A stretch of 64,000 nucleotides of DNA from Haloechinothrix alba (GCF_900188115.1 NZ_FZNW01000018.1:46854-110853); one strand, 5' to 3'. Positions 55,579-64,000 are shown, counted from the first letter of the stretch. Translations and numbers: made by a program. The notes: generated from the letters alone by a model not told the origin.

Positions 55579-55793
55579 ACCGGCACTCTACGCCGCGGCT
55601 ACCGGGGACGGGGGAGTACCCGAACCCTTCAGCGGCGTGCGGGCTCGCTTACCATGGCCGCTGCGCCGGAGTCGCGGGCTCGACACCCGCCGTGGCGACA
55701 GGGCCGTCCGGTGGCGCCTGTCTGCTGTACTGTGTAGGCCTTCCCTCGGGGCAGCGGTGACCGAGAACTGAATACGTTGCTGAGGAGGATTGG

Positions 55794-57056
55794 GTGAGCG
55801 AGCACTTCGACGTCCATGGCGGCACTCGACTCGCGGGTGAGGTGCAGGTCGTCGGGGCCAAGAACAGCGTACTCAAGTTGATGGCAGCGGCGTTGCTCGC
55901 CGAGGGCACGACCACCATCACCAACTGCCCCGAGATCCTCGACGTCCCGCTGATGGCGGATGTACTGCGCAGCGTGGGCTGCGCGGTCGAGATCGATGCC
56001 GACACGGTCACGATCGACACACCGGCGGACCTGGCTCACCAGGCGAGTACGACGGCGATGGGCAAGCTCCGTGCCTCGGTGTGCGTGCTCGGCCCGCTCG
56101 TTGGCAGGCTCAAACGGGCGGTCGTCGCGCTGCCCGGCGGTGACGCGATCGGTTCCCGCCCGCTGGACATGCACCAGAACGGGCTACGCAAGCTCGGCGC
56201 GAACAGCCACATCGATCACGGTTGCGTGGTGGCCGAGGCCGAGGGGCTGCACGGCGCGCAGATCTGGCTGGACTTCCCCAGCGTGGGAGCGACCGAGAAC
56301 ATCCTCATGGCGGCTGTGCTCGCCACGGGCACCACGGTCATCGACAACGCGGCAAGGGAACCCGAGATCATCGACATCTGCGTGATGCTGCAGGAGATGG
56401 GTGCGCAGATCGAGGGCGCGGGAACGTCCACGCTGACGGTGCACGGGGTGGACGCGCTGCGACCGACGACGCACCGCGTGATCGGTGACCGCATCGTGGG
56501 GGCGAGCTGGGCGTTCGCGGCGGCGGCCACCCGTGGTGACATCACGGTGCACGGCGTCAACGCGCATCACCTCGATCTCGTGCTCGAGAAGCTGCGGCAC
56601 GCGGGCGCCGAGGTCACGGTGCTCGGCGACGAGGGGTTCCGGGTGGTACAGCACGACCGCCCGAAGGCGATCGACTTCGTGACACTGCCGTACCCGGGGT
56701 TCGCGACCGACCTGCAGCCGTTCGCGGTGGTGCTGGCCGCCGTCGCCGACGGCACGTCGATGATCACCGAGAACGTCTACGAGTCACGCTTCCGGTTCAT
56801 CGACGAGATGGTCCGGCTGGGTGCCGACGCGCGTACCGACGGCCACCATGCCGTTGTACGCGGTGTGGACAAGCTTTCCAGTGCCCCGGTGTGGGCCTCG
56901 GACATCCGCGCGGGGGCGGGGCTGGTGCTGGCAGGCCTCTGCGCGGAGGGGGTCACCCAGATCTGGGACGTGTTCCATATCGACCGCGGCTATCCGTACT
57001 TCGTGGAGAACCTCAACCGGCTCGGCGCGCACATCGAGCGCGTCGTGGAAGGGTGA
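55794..57056 (+). CDS. murA: UDP-N-acetylglucosamine 1-carboxyvinyltransferase (Asp active-site variant)
   Basis: A 420-residue enzyme for the first committed step of peptidoglycan synthesis, with the EPSP-synthase fold. The N-terminal Lys22-Asn23 site is in [11 protein letters not shown]. The active-site loop reads [15 protein letters not shown], with Asp117 in place of the Cys that fosfomycin alkylates (GGC in E. coli). Mycobacterium tuberculosis has the same Asp, giving intrinsic fosfomycin resistance. GTG start at 55794 follows GAGGAGGATTGG. Confidence 0.96.
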   Translation: MSEHFDVHGGTRLAGEVQVVGAKNSVLKLMAAALLAEGTTTITNCPEILDVPLMADVLRSVGCAVEIDADTVTIDTPADLAHQASTTAMGKLRASVCVLGPLVGRLKRAVVALPGGDAIGSRPLDMHQNGLRKLGANSHIDHGCVVAEAEGLHGAQIWLDFPSVGATENILMAAVLATGTTVIDNAAREPEIIDICVMLQEMGAQIEGAGTSTLTVHGVDALRPTTHRVIGDRIVGASWAFAAAATRGDITVHGVNAHHLDLVLEKLRHAGAEVTVLGDEGFRVVQHDRPKAIDFVTLPYPGFATDLQPFAVVLAAVADGTSMITENVYESRFRFIDEMVRLGADARTDGHHAVVRGVDKLSSAPVWASDIRAGAGLVLAGLCAEGVTQIWDVFHIDRGYPYFVENLNRLGAHIERVVEG

Positions 57057-57149
57057 GTTGGTCACAGCGTCGGGGACATCGCGACTACCGGCCAGTATCC
57101 TCGAGTCGAGCACTCGGCACGGTGGGTAGAACTTAGGGAAGGTCAGCGA

Positions 57150-59177
57150 ATGCCGTACCCGACAGACGATCAGCGTGACCGCCCGTGGGTGATGCGGACC
57201 TACGCGGGCCACTCCTCGGCGGAGGCGTCCAACGCGCTGTACCGGCGGAACCTCGCCAAGGGGCAGACAGGCCTGTCGGTGGCCTTCGACCTGCCGACCC
57301 AGACCGGATACGACGCCGATCACCCGCTCTCGCGCGGCGAGGTGGGCAAGGTCGGTGTGCCGATCAGCCACATCGGCGACATGCGGCAGCTGTTCGACGG
57401 GATCCCGCTCGCCGAGGCGAACACGTCGATGACGATCAACGCGCCCGCCATGTGGTTGCTGGCCCTGTATGTCACCGTGGCCGAGGAGCAGGCCCGCGAG
57501 CAGGGGCGCGACACCGATGAGGTGCTCGCCCAGCTGACCGGGACCACGCAGAACGACGTCATCAAGGAGTACCTGTCCCGGGGTACCTACATCTTCCCTC
57601 CGGGACCGAGCCTGCGGCTGACCACCGACGTGATCACCTGGACGGTGCAGCACGTACCGAAGTGGAACCCGATCAACATCTGCAGCTACCACCTGCAGGA
57701 AGCAGGGGCCACACCGACGCAGGAAGTCGCCTACGCGATGTGCACGGCGATGGCGGTGCTCGACGCCGTGCGGGAGCGCGTGGACGACGCGGAGATGACC
57801 AGGGTCGTCTCGCGCATGTCCTTCTTCGTCAACGCCGGAGTGCGGTTCGTCGAGGAGATGTGCAAGATGCGCGCGTTCACCCAGCTCTGGGACGAGATCA
57901 CCAGGGACCGGTACGGCGTGACCGACCCCAAGGCGCGCCGGTTCCGGTACGGGGTGCAGGTGAACTCGCTCGGCCTGACCGAGGCTCAGCCGGAGAACAA
58001 CGTGCAGCGCATCGTGCTGGAGATGCTGGCGGTGGCGATGTCCAAGGACTCCCGCGCCCGCGCGATCCAGCTGCCCGCGTGGAACGAGGCGCTGGGACTG
58101 CCGCGCCCGTGGGATCAGCAGTGGGCGCTGCGCATGCAGCAGGTGCTCGCCTACGAGACGGACCTGCTGGAGTACGAGGACATCTTCGAGGGTTCCACCG
58201 TCATCACCCAGCGGGTGAACGAGATCGTCGCCGACGCGCGCAAGGAGATCGACCACGTCCAGCAGATGGGCGGGGCGGTCGCCGCGGTGGAAAGCGGGTA
58301 CATGAAGTCCCAGCTGGTGGCCTCGCTCGGGGAGTACCGGCGCAAGGTCGAGTCGGGCGAACGGGTCCTGGTCGGGGTGAACAAGTTCGACACCTCCGAG
58401 CCGAGCCCACTGCAGGCGGAGGGGGCCGAAGCCATCGAGACGGTGGATCCGGAGGTGGAGGCCAGCGCTGTGGCCGCGCTGGAGTCCTGGAGGTCGCAGC
58501 GGGACTCCGAGGCGGTGGACAGCGCGATGGCACGGCTCAGGGAGGTCGCAGGCACCGACGAGAACCTGTTCGAGGCCACTCTCGAATGCGCGCGTGCCGG
58601 GGTGACCACCGGCGAGTGGGCCGGTACGCTGCGCGAGGTCTTCGGCGAGTACCGGGCGCCGACCGGGGTGTCGTCCTCGGCCGCGCCCGGAGCCGGTGGC
58701 GAGCTCGCCACGGTGCGCGAGCGCGTGCGGGCCACCGGAGAGGAGCTGGGCGAGCGGCTGCGCATGCTGGTCGGCAAGCCGGGCCTGGACGGCCACTCCA
58801 ACGGGGCCGAGCAGGTCGCCGTGCGCGCGCGGGACGCCGGGTTCGAGGTGGTCTATCAGGGCATCCGCCTCACGCCGGAGCAGATCGTCGCGGCGGCCGT
58901 GCAGGAGGACGTGCATGTGGTCGGCCTGTCCGTGCTGTCCGGTTCGCACCTGGACGTCGTGCCGGATGTGGTCGAGGGGCTGCGTGCCGCGGGCGCCGGC
59001 GACGTGCCGGTGATCGTCGGCGGGATCATCCCGCCGGCGGACGCCGAGGAGCTGACCAGCCGGGGGATCGCCCGCGTATTCACCCCCAAGGACTACGAGC
59101 TCACCGAGATCATGGATGAGGTGGTCACGGTTGTCCGCGAGGCGAAGGGGCTGGGGCAGCCGCAGCTCGCGGTGTGA
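57150..59177 (+). CDS. meaA: MeaA-type B12-dependent acyl-CoA mutase (ethylmalonyl-CoA mutase family)
   Basis: A 675-residue single-chain mutase. The N-terminal substrate domain has RPWVMRTYAGHSSAEASNALYRRNLAKGQTGLSVAFDLPTQTGYD, typical of MeaA/Ecm rather than the large methylmalonyl-CoA mutase subunit. The C-terminal cobalamin domain carries KPGLDGHSNGAEQ (DxHxxG motif with the cobalt-ligating His), GLSVLSGSH and VGGIIP. It converts ethylmalonyl-CoA to methylsuccinyl-CoA in acetyl-CoA assimilation, or acts on a similar ester. The crotonyl-CoA carboxylase partner is not in this window. Confidence 0.9.
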   Translation: MPYPTDDQRDRPWVMRTYAGHSSAEASNALYRRNLAKGQTGLSVAFDLPTQTGYDADHPLSRGEVGKVGVPISHIGDMRQLFDGIPLAEANTSMTINAPAMWLLALYVTVAEEQAREQGRDTDEVLAQLTGTTQNDVIKEYLSRGTYIFPPGPSLRLTTDVITWTVQHVPKWNPINICSYHLQEAGATPTQEVAYAMCTAMAVLDAVRERVDDAEMTRVVSRMSFFVNAGVRFVEEMCKMRAFTQLWDEITRDRYGVTDPKARRFRYGVQVNSLGLTEAQPENNVQRIVLEMLAVAMSKDSRARAIQLPAWNEALGLPRPWDQQWALRMQQVLAYETDLLEYEDIFEGSTVITQRVNEIVADARKEIDHVQQMGGAVAAVESGYMKSQLVASLGEYRRKVESGERVLVGVNKFDTSEPSPLQAEGAEAIETVDPEVEASAVAALESWRSQRDSEAVDSAMARLREVAGTDENLFEATLECARAGVTTGEWAGTLREVFGEYRAPTGVSSSAAPGAGGELATVRERVRATGEELGERLRMLVGKPGLDGHSNGAEQVAVRARDAGFEVVYQGIRLTPEQIVAAAVQEDVHVVGLSVLSGSHLDVVPDVVEGLRAAGAGDVPVIVGGIIPPADAEELTSRGIARVFTPKDYELTEIMDEVVTVVREAKGLGQPQLAV

Positions 59178-59203
59178 CGCGCCCGTATCCGGCTGAGGCG
59201 GGC

Positions 59204-59983
59204 TCAGGACACCGACGCGGCGAACTGCTCCATCTGCTCCTCGGTCAGTGCGATCCAGGTGGCTCGCGCACAGGCCAGCAGGGTTCCGTCGGCCGACCAG
59301 ATCGCCGAGGCGGAGAATCGTTTCCGGTTGGCGTCGCCGAGTGCCCAGGAGCCCACGACGGTTGGTTCCCCGCAGGCGGGCCTGCGCGCTATCTGCGCGG
59401 CCATCCGCCCGAGTACGTGCGGCGGGTTGGGGCCGGGCTGGTGGTACCAGGCCCAGCCGCTCGGGCAGTCCAGCGCGGCCCACACGGTCGGGACGTCGAC
59501 GCCGCCGTCCCCGGAGTCGAGCGAGTCGTCCGGAGTCCACGGCCAGGCCACGAGCGGTTCCGTCCGGTCGACCAGCCCGGGGAAGATGCGCAGCCCGTCG
59601 CCTTCGGCCCGGTCGGGCCCGCAGGCGACGCACCCGGGGAAGGGTGTGGACGCGCGGTACGGGGCGAACTCGAAGGTGCGAGCGGCCGCCTCGGCCTCGG
59701 CGACGGTTACCGGCTCCGGCGGGGTGATCTCGACCTTGGCGTGCCGCGCCTCGGAGATCAGCTGTTCACCGTCGTAGAGGGCGCACCGCTGGTCGTCGGC
59801 CGCCACCCGCAGCGGGCGCTCGACCGGCGGCGGGGTGCGCAGGCTGACCTCCGCGGCCCCTTCGGTCAGCGCGTGCGCCGTCACGCCGCACGCGTAGCCG
59901 CCGTTGGCCGAGCGTGGCGGGCCGGTGAAGCGGCGCGGGATGGTAACGGTACTGCTGATGCGTTCTCCGGTGCTGCGAGTCAC
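59204..59983 (-). CDS. Putative double-hotdog-fold (thioesterase-like) protein
   Basis: A 259-residue cytoplasmic protein. The N-terminal segment FTGPPRSANGGYACGVTAHAL and the C-terminal part with VPTVWAALDCPSGWAWY and ANRKRFSASAIWSADGTLLACARATWIAL look like two hotdog repeats, with a CVACGP element between them. I infer an acyl-CoA thioesterase-like role, consistent with neighbouring acyl-CoA genes. It is nine bases after a small helical gene in the same direction and converges on meaA. Confidence 0.6.
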   Translation of the reverse strand: MTRSTGERISSTVTIPRRFTGPPRSANGGYACGVTAHALTEGAAEVSLRTPPPVERPLRVAADDQRCALYDGEQLISEARHAKVEITPPEPVTVAEAEAAARTFEFAPYRASTPFPGCVACGPDRAEGDGLRIFPGLVDRTEPLVAWPWTPDDSLDSGDGGVDVPTVWAALDCPSGWAWYHQPGPNPPHVLGRMAAQIARRPACGEPTVVGSWALGDANRKRFSASAIWSADGTLLACARATWIALTEEQMEQFAASVS

Positions 59984-59992
59984 GGTATGAAC

Positions 59993-60187
59993 CTACCGGA
60001 CGCTGTCACCGGCAGGCGAGGTGTCCGAGTCGAGATAGCGCTCCCCGACGCGGATCTCCTGGATGGCCGAGTTGAGCACGGAAATCGCCCGGAGGTCCTC
60101 GCTCCTGTGCCGCTCGATGACCCCACGCACCAGCTCGGTGGCTTGTTCCAGCTGCCGGTGATCCTCCTCGCTGACCATCTCCATCAT
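59993..60187 (-). CDS. Small helical protein of unknown function
   Basis: A 64-residue, charged, mostly helical protein (EEDHRQLEQATELVRGVIERHRSEDL...). It precedes the hotdog gene by nine bases on the same strand, so the two are likely co-transcribed. Two ATG codons (60187 and 60184) open the frame. No family recognised; the high charge and lack of strand-forming sequence suggest a helical bundle or coiled coil. Confidence 0.55.
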   Translation of the reverse strand: MMEMVSEEDHRQLEQATELVRGVIERHRSEDLRAISVLNSAIQEIRVGERYLDSDTSPAGDSVR

Positions 60188-60368
60188 CCGCCTTCACTCG
60201 AGCCTTGTGCTCACGTACGGGGCTGCGACGTCGTGCTGGCGGAACCGGTTCCGCTGTGATCATACGCCCGGACACCGACAATGGCAGGAGCCGACGCGCG
60301 CGGCGTGGCGTGATCGCGTCACACGTTCGACCATGGTGCCGCCGCGGCTGCGGCAGTACCGTGAGGGC

Positions 60369-61142
60369 ATGACTCACGAGGACAGCGTCCTTCTCACCAG
60401 GGACGGGGCGACCCTGACCGTCACGATGAACAAACCAGCGCGCCGCAACGCGCTGTCCGAGGAACACCTCGCCGCGCTGCTCGACGCCTTCGAGCAGGCG
60501 GCGGACTCGGACGCGAGCGGGGTCGTACTCGCAGCGAACGGCCCGGTGTTCTCGGCAGGTCACGACTTCGCCGATGTCGCCGAGCGCGACCACGAGGGCG
60601 TTGCCCGCCTGCTCGAGCTGTGCACCCGGCTGATGCGCACGATCCAGTCGGTGCCGCAGGTCGTGATCGCCCGGGTGCACGGGCTCGCCACGGCCGCGGG
60701 TTGCCAGCTGGTGGCCTCCTGCGATCTGGCCGTGGCCGGGCAGTCGGCGGGGTTCGCCCTTCCCGGCGGTAAGGGCGGTTGGTTCTGCCATACCCCTGCC
60801 GTGCCGGTCGCCCGCGCGGTCGGCAGGAAGCGGCTGATGGAGATGGCCCTGACGGGCGAGACCGTGGACGCGGCGACAGCCGAGCAGTGGGGGCTGGTCA
60901 ACCGGGTGGTCCCGGACGCCGAGCTGGACGGCGCGGTGGCCGACCTGCTCGACCGGGCCACCCGGGGTAGCCCGGCGAGCAAGGCACTCGGCAAGCGCAC
61001 CCTCTACGCGCAGCTCGACCGTCCCGAGTCGGAGGCCTACGACGTCGCGCTGGAGGTGATGGCCGAGGCGTCCCAGTCGCCCGCTGCGAAGGAAGGCATG
61101 GCGGCGTTCCTGGCCAAGCGCAAGCCGGAGTGGCCGGAGTGA
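60369..61142 (+). CDS. Enoyl-CoA hydratase/isomerase family protein (ECHDC3-like)
   Basis: A 257-residue crotonase-fold protein. The oxyanion-hole segments are VFSAGHDFADV and HGLATAAGCQLVASCDLAVAG, followed by FALPGGKGGWFCHTPAVPVAR, which resembles the ECHDC3 branch rather than classical hydratases, where the second catalytic Glu is present. Its exact reaction is therefore unclear. ATG 60369 is used because homology starts there, although the GAGGG box is close to it. It converges on the HxlR gene. Confidence 0.85.
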   Translation: MTHEDSVLLTRDGATLTVTMNKPARRNALSEEHLAALLDAFEQAADSDASGVVLAANGPVFSAGHDFADVAERDHEGVARLLELCTRLMRTIQSVPQVVIARVHGLATAAGCQLVASCDLAVAGQSAGFALPGGKGGWFCHTPAVPVARAVGRKRLMEMALTGETVDAATAEQWGLVNRVVPDAELDGAVADLLDRATRGSPASKALGKRTLYAQLDRPESEAYDVALEVMAEASQSPAAKEGMAAFLAKRKPEWPE

Positions 61143-61170
61143 GGTGCCGGGTGACGCGCCGGGCGCCTCA
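61140..61170. terminator. Hairpin embracing the stop codons of two convergent genes
   Basis: TGAGGTGCC and GGCGCCTCA pair over nine positions with one G-T wobble. The left arm includes bases of the hydratase stop codon and the right arm the complement of the HxlR stop, in a 25-base gap. Confidence 0.6.
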
Positions 61171-61611
61171 TTCCGGGTTGGGCTGGTCGACACGGACTAC
61201 GGTCAGCTCCTCCGGGCGAACCGGTTCGCGGCAGTGCTCGCAGACCATCACCGGCCGCAGGGTCGCCCCGCAGTCATGCGCCCAGACCGTGGGCGGGTCC
61301 GTGCGCGTGATGTAGCGGTCGCCCCAGTCCATCAGCGACAGCAGCACCGAGTGCAGTGCCTGACCTGTTTCCGTCGGGACGTACTCGTAGCGCGGTGGGT
61401 GCGTCTCGTACTGCTTCTTTTCCAGCAGTCCCGTTTCGACGAGTTTGGTCAGGCGCGCGGTGAGGATGTCCCTGCTGGCTCCGGTGTTGCGCGCGATCCG
61501 GTCGAACCGCCGGACCCCGAGGAAGACCTCACGCAGCGTCAGCAGGCTCCACCGTTCACCAACGATGCTCAGCGCATCGGCGATCGAGCACTGGCGCGGA
61601 CGGTGTGGCAT
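61168..61611 (-). CDS. HxlR-family transcriptional regulator
   Basis: A 147-residue winged-helix protein. The HxlR pattern is CSIADALSIVGERWSLLTLREVFLGVRRFDRIARNTGASRDILTARLTKLVETGLLEKKQY. The C-terminal part has HDCGATLRPVMVCEHCREPV, with three Cys and a His that could form a zinc site (C-x(n)-C-x2-C). It is 33 bases after the thioesterase gene on the same strand, so it probably controls its own operon through the palindrome at 62451-62475. Confidence 0.88.
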   Translation of the reverse strand: MPHRPRQCSIADALSIVGERWSLLTLREVFLGVRRFDRIARNTGASRDILTARLTKLVETGLLEKKQYETHPPRYEYVPTETGQALHSVLLSLMDWGDRYITRTDPPTVWAHDCGATLRPVMVCEHCREPVRPEELTVVRVDQPNPE

Positions 61612-61644
61612 GCGGGGAACCTCCTCGGGTGCGGCCGGTCCGGG

Positions 61645-62412
61645 TCAGGAGAGAAGGACCCGCCGGGTCTGCCTTCCGGTAGCCAGCATCGTGCCAGTGA
61701 CGTTCCACAGTGTGCAGTCGTCGACGCACCACCCGGCCGCGGCGTGCTCGGTGCGGATCCTGCCGAGGACCCAGTCGCCCGGCTCGAACCCGCGCAGGCT
61801 CTCGGTGAAGTGCGCAGCCAGCTCCACGGTCGGTATGGGGACCGGCTCGCGAAGCACGCCGTACAACCCGGGGGCGAGGGTGTCCACCAGGACCACCGCG
61901 GCCTGGGCCGGGTCGGCGGGCGGGGTGCGCAGCCGCAGCCATGCGGTCAGCTCGGGCTCCGGTCCGCCGAGCAGCGGAGCGCGCCCGTCCGCAGGCCGGA
62001 TCTCCACGTTGCGCGCGAAGGGCACCAGGTCATCCACGGGAAGCACGGGGCAGTCCGGCGCGGGCGCGACATCCGGGGCGGTTTCGCCGGGCCGGTCGGT
62101 CGCGGCGCCCTCGCCCGCCTGCCCGAACGTGGCGATACCGGTCACGGCATCCTGCCCGGCCGCCGCGAGTGTGACGCGGACGGTGGTGGTGTTGCGCGTG
62201 GCGCGAAGTACCTCGCCGCGCAGGTCGATGCGGCCGCCCCGGACCGCGGTGAGCAGGTTGACGTGCAGGGCGCGTGCGGCGGCGCCGCTCGCGACGCCGG
62301 GTAGCTGCTCGCGAGCGTGGCTGACCAGCAGCCCGGCAAGGTACCCGCCATGCATCCCGTCCCAGGACTGCCAGGTGGTGTCCAGGCTGTCCAGCTGAAC
62401 CGAAGTCGACAT
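61645..62412 (-). CDS. Acyl-CoA thioesterase-like (TesB-type double hotdog) protein
   Basis: A 255-residue protein with two hotdog halves: WQSWDGMHGGYLAGLLVSHAR at the start (HGGY-type element) and ELTAWLRLRTPPADPAQAAVVLVDTLAPGLY in the second half, ending CTLWNVTGTMLATGRQTRRVLLS. This matches TesB-like thioesterases of about 250-280 residues. ATG 62412 has GGGAGA six bases upstream. First gene of a two-gene operon with the HxlR regulator. Substrate unknown. Confidence 0.8.
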   Translation of the reverse strand: MSTSVQLDSLDTTWQSWDGMHGGYLAGLLVSHAREQLPGVASGAAARALHVNLLTAVRGGRIDLRGEVLRATRNTTTVRVTLAAAGQDAVTGIATFGQAGEGAATDRPGETAPDVAPAPDCPVLPVDDLVPFARNVEIRPADGRAPLLGGPEPELTAWLRLRTPPADPAQAAVVLVDTLAPGLYGVLREPVPIPTVELAAHFTESLRGFEPGDWVLGRIRTEHAAAGWCVDDCTLWNVTGTMLATGRQTRRVLLS

Positions 62413-62450
62413 AGGTTCTCCCGTCGCGTTCCCGAGCTTGCGCCCGCAGT

Positions 62451-62475
62451 GGTAAGTTGGATTTTCCAACTTACC
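62451..62475. promoter_or_regulatory. Perfect palindrome upstream of thioesterase-hxlR operon
   Basis: Ten-base arms GGTAAGTTGG (62451-62460) and CCAACTTACC (62466-62475) are exact reverse complements around ATTTT. It lies 39 bases before the thioesterase start, in an AT-rich patch. HxlR regulators bind such dyads, and one is encoded in this operon; binding is inferred. Confidence 0.7.
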
Positions 62476-62530
62476 AGTTCGGAACGCAAGACTGGCCGCC
62501 GTCTCCGGTGTGAATGCCGGGCCGGTCAGC

Positions 62531-63061
62531 TCATCGGCGCTCGTGCAGCAGGAGTAGCGTGTAAGCCGCGATCGACTGGGCGTCGGTGATCTCCGCGCGG
62601 GTGATCATCGCCTCGAACTCGGCCCTGCTGAACCACGCGGAGCGCATGTCCTGCTCCTCGTGCTCGCGCTCGTGCTCACCCGCGCACAGGCCGGTGGCAA
62701 GGAAGACCCGGCCACGCTGGCTCGACACGCCGGGAGCCAGATCGAGCACGCCGAGCTCGTTCAGCGTGCTCGCGGTCAGCCCCGTCTCCTCGCGCAGCTC
62801 CTGGGCAGCCAGCTCACGTGGCGAGTCCTCGTCCCTGCCGGGCGCGGTTCCCTGGGGGAACTCCCAGCGGCGCAAGCCGATCGGGTACCGGTACTGCTCG
62901 ACAAGCCGGACGTGGTCCCCGTCGAGCGGGATGACCAGAGCGTAGTCGGGTTTGTCGACGACTCCGTAAATGCCATCGGAGCCGTCCTGCCGCCGGATCA
63001 CGTCCTCCCGGACACTCATCCAGTTGTTGCTGTAGACCTCGCGCGTACCCACGGTTTCCAT
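62531..63061 (-). CDS. Nudix hydrolase
   Basis: A 176-residue Nudix protein of the ADP-ribose pyrophosphatase type. The Nudix box region reads WEFPQGTAPGRDEDSPRELAAQELREETGL, with the metal-binding REExG part as ELREETG; the usual Arg before EL is Gln. The N-terminal GTREVYSNNWMSVREDVI and VIPLDGDHVRLVEQYRYPIG segments fit the family. ATG 63061 is divergent from nucS with a 102-base gap. It probably cleaves a nucleoside diphosphate derivative. Confidence 0.88.
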   Translation of the reverse strand: METVGTREVYSNNWMSVREDVIRRQDGSDGIYGVVDKPDYALVIPLDGDHVRLVEQYRYPIGLRRWEFPQGTAPGRDEDSPRELAAQELREETGLTASTLNELGVLDLAPGVSSQRGRVFLATGLCAGEHEREHEEQDMRSAWFSRAEFEAMITRAEITDAQSIAAYTLLLLHERR

Positions 63062-63163
63062 AGCGACCGATCCTGCCGCACCGGTCAGCCACCGGTCACC
63101 GAGGTCGGTTCGTCGAGCGCCCCGTGGCGCGCGGCCGGTGCCGGGTGAATTACGCTGCGTGCC

Positions 63164-63844
63164 GTGCGCCTCGTGATCGCTCGTTGCACTGTGGACTACG
63201 CCGGCAGGGTGACCGCACACCTGCCGATGGCCAACCGCCTCCTGCTGGTCAAGGCCGACGGCTCGGTGTCGGTGCATTCCGATGACCGTGCCTACAAGCC
63301 GTTGAACTGGATGAGCCCCCCGTGCTGGCTCATCGACGACAGCGGGCAGGACGACGAGGCCGTGTCGGTGTGGACGGTGCAGAACAAGTCCGGTGAGAAG
63401 CTGGTGGTCACCATCGCCGAGCTGCTGCACGACTCCGAGCACGAGCTGGGCGCCGAGCCGGGGCTGGTCAAGGACGGCGTCGAAGCGCACCTGCAGGAGC
63501 TGCTCGCCGAGCACATCGGTACGCTCGGTGACGGCTATAACCTGATACGCAGGGAGTACCCGACCGCGATCGGGCCGGTGGACATTCTGGCCAAGGACGC
63601 GGGCGGCTCCACGGTGGCGGTGGAGATCAAACGCAGGGGTGAGATCGACGGGGTCGAGCAGCTCACGCGCTACCTCGACCTGCTCAACCGTGACCCGCTG
63701 CTCTCCCCGGTATACGGGGTGTTCGCCGCCCAGCAGATCAAGCCACAGGCGCGGACCCTCGCCGAGGATCGTGGAATCCGCTGCGTGACCCTGGACTACG
63801 ACGCCCTGCGGGGCATCGAACCCGACGAGTTCCGCTTGTTCTGA
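63164..63844 (+). CDS. nucS: Mismatch-specific endonuclease NucS/EndoMS
   Basis: A 226-residue nuclease that replaces MutS/MutL mismatch repair in actinobacteria. The N-terminal DNA-binding/dimer domain is followed by the PD-(D/E)xK catalytic core [40 protein letters not shown] with Asp, Glu and Lys in place. The C-terminus EFRLF resembles the peptide that contacts the sliding clamp. GTG start at 63164. Confidence 0.94.
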   Translation: MRLVIARCTVDYAGRVTAHLPMANRLLLVKADGSVSVHSDDRAYKPLNWMSPPCWLIDDSGQDDEAVSVWTVQNKSGEKLVVTIAELLHDSEHELGAEPGLVKDGVEAHLQELLAEHIGTLGDGYNLIRREYPTAIGPVDILAKDAGGSTVAVEIKRRGEIDGVEQLTRYLDLLNRDPLLSPVYGVFAAQQIKPQARTLAEDRGIRCVTLDYDALRGIEPDEFRLF

Positions 63845-63888
63845 ACGTTCCGGTCCCGGTCGCCCGAGTCTCCCGTTTGAACGTAGCT

Positions 63889-64000
63889 TCAGAACGGCGG
63901 GTCGCCTGGTGGGTCGGTGGCGTTGGGTTCGGGGGGTTGTGGCTGTGTTGGTGGGGTGTGGTGTTCGGTGTAGTGCCGTCGGGTGGGGGTGGTGATGGTG
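63889..64000 (-). CDS. C-terminal end of DUF222/HNH-endonuclease-type protein, truncated by window edge
   Basis: On the minus strand a frame runs from the right edge to a TGA at 63891-63889. The visible 36 residues (TITTPTRRHYTEHHTPPTQPQPPEPN...) are the Thr/Pro-rich tail typical of DUF222/HNH proteins in actinomycetes, which follow a TPTGRHY-like element. The catalytic part lies outside the window. Such proteins are often multicopy and mobile-like. Confidence 0.5.
   Translation of the reverse strand, partial: TITTPTRRHYTEHHTPPTQPQPPEPNATDPPGDPPF

Noticed and set aside
56784..59633. A 949-codon open frame on the minus strand opposite murA and meaA
   Set aside because: It has no recognisable domain, is rich in Arg/Gly/His/Pro, and lies opposite two well-supported genes; long antisense frames are expected at this GC content.

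Overview
The window is chromosomal DNA of a high-GC actinomycete, most likely a member of the Pseudonocardiaceae (Amycolatopsis/Saccharomonospora-like). The evidence is the very high GC content with frequent GTG/TTG starts, several apparently leaderless genes, the gene order argS-lysA-hom-thrC-thrB-rho-rpmE-prfA-prmC-tsaC-wecA-atpI-atpBEFHAGDC, the actinobacterial mismatch-repair nuclease NucS, a MurA with Asp instead of Cys in the active site, and a DUF222/HNH-type protein tail at the right edge. No rRNA, CRISPR array, transposase or prophage is seen. One tRNA (Arg, CCG) is present.

Layout. 1-4.4 kb: a truncated exported protein, then a formamide/amide utilisation locus (AmiS channel, formamidase, zinc-ribbon FmdB, MarR regulator, and a divergent AmiC-like ligand-binding protein). 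4.5-7.3 kb: an exported penicillin-acylase-family Ntn hydrolase. 7.4-20.7 kb: an accessory cell-surface cluster. A minus-strand overlapping run encodes an NTase-like/CDP-alcohol phosphotransferase fusion, a small membrane protein, a nucleotidyltransferase, an archaeal-type sn-glycerol-1-phosphate dehydrogenase, a second CDP-alcohol phosphotransferase and a GT2 glycosyltransferase. Around it lie an FkbM methyltransferase, a GT4 enzyme, a TagE/TarM/GtfA-like glycosyltransferase with a stand-alone copy of its accessory domain, a second methyltransferase and a glycerophosphodiester phosphodiesterase. This is the best candidate here for an uncharacterised system: production and decoration of a polyol-phosphate or phospho-glycolipid product. 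21-27 kb: a Tat-exported FAD oxidoreductase with a divergent TetR regulator, and a MacB/FtsX-type ABC exporter. 27-33 kb: a TrmH-like methyltransferase, a Ser/Thr kinase preceded by a ten-residue leader ending in three Cys codons, tRNA-Arg, a CDF metal exporter, and DUF305 and DUF3105 proteins.

33-57 kb is the conserved core: arginyl-tRNA synthetase, the aspartate-family operon (lysA, hom, thrC, thrB), rho with a long structured leader, ribosomal protein L31, release factor 1 and its methylase, t6A synthesis, the lipid-carrier GlcNAc-1-P transferase, the complete ATP synthase operon (with a large hairpin separating atpD from atpC), a DUF2550 protein, a cobalamin adenosyltransferase and murA. 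57-64 kb: the B12-dependent mutase MeaA (its cofactor could be made by the nearby adenosyltransferase), acyl-CoA-related genes (hotdog protein, enoyl-CoA hydratase, thioesterase), an HxlR regulator with a perfect palindrome upstream of its operon, a Nudix hydrolase, nucS, and the truncated tail gene.

Most convergent gene pairs are separated by perfect or near-perfect hairpins. Two intergenic sites carry the same long palindromic element with arms GCTGAATGACGCTTTCAG..., a dispersed repeat of this genome. Functional statements rest on reading motifs by eye and knowledge of the families; no database search was run.
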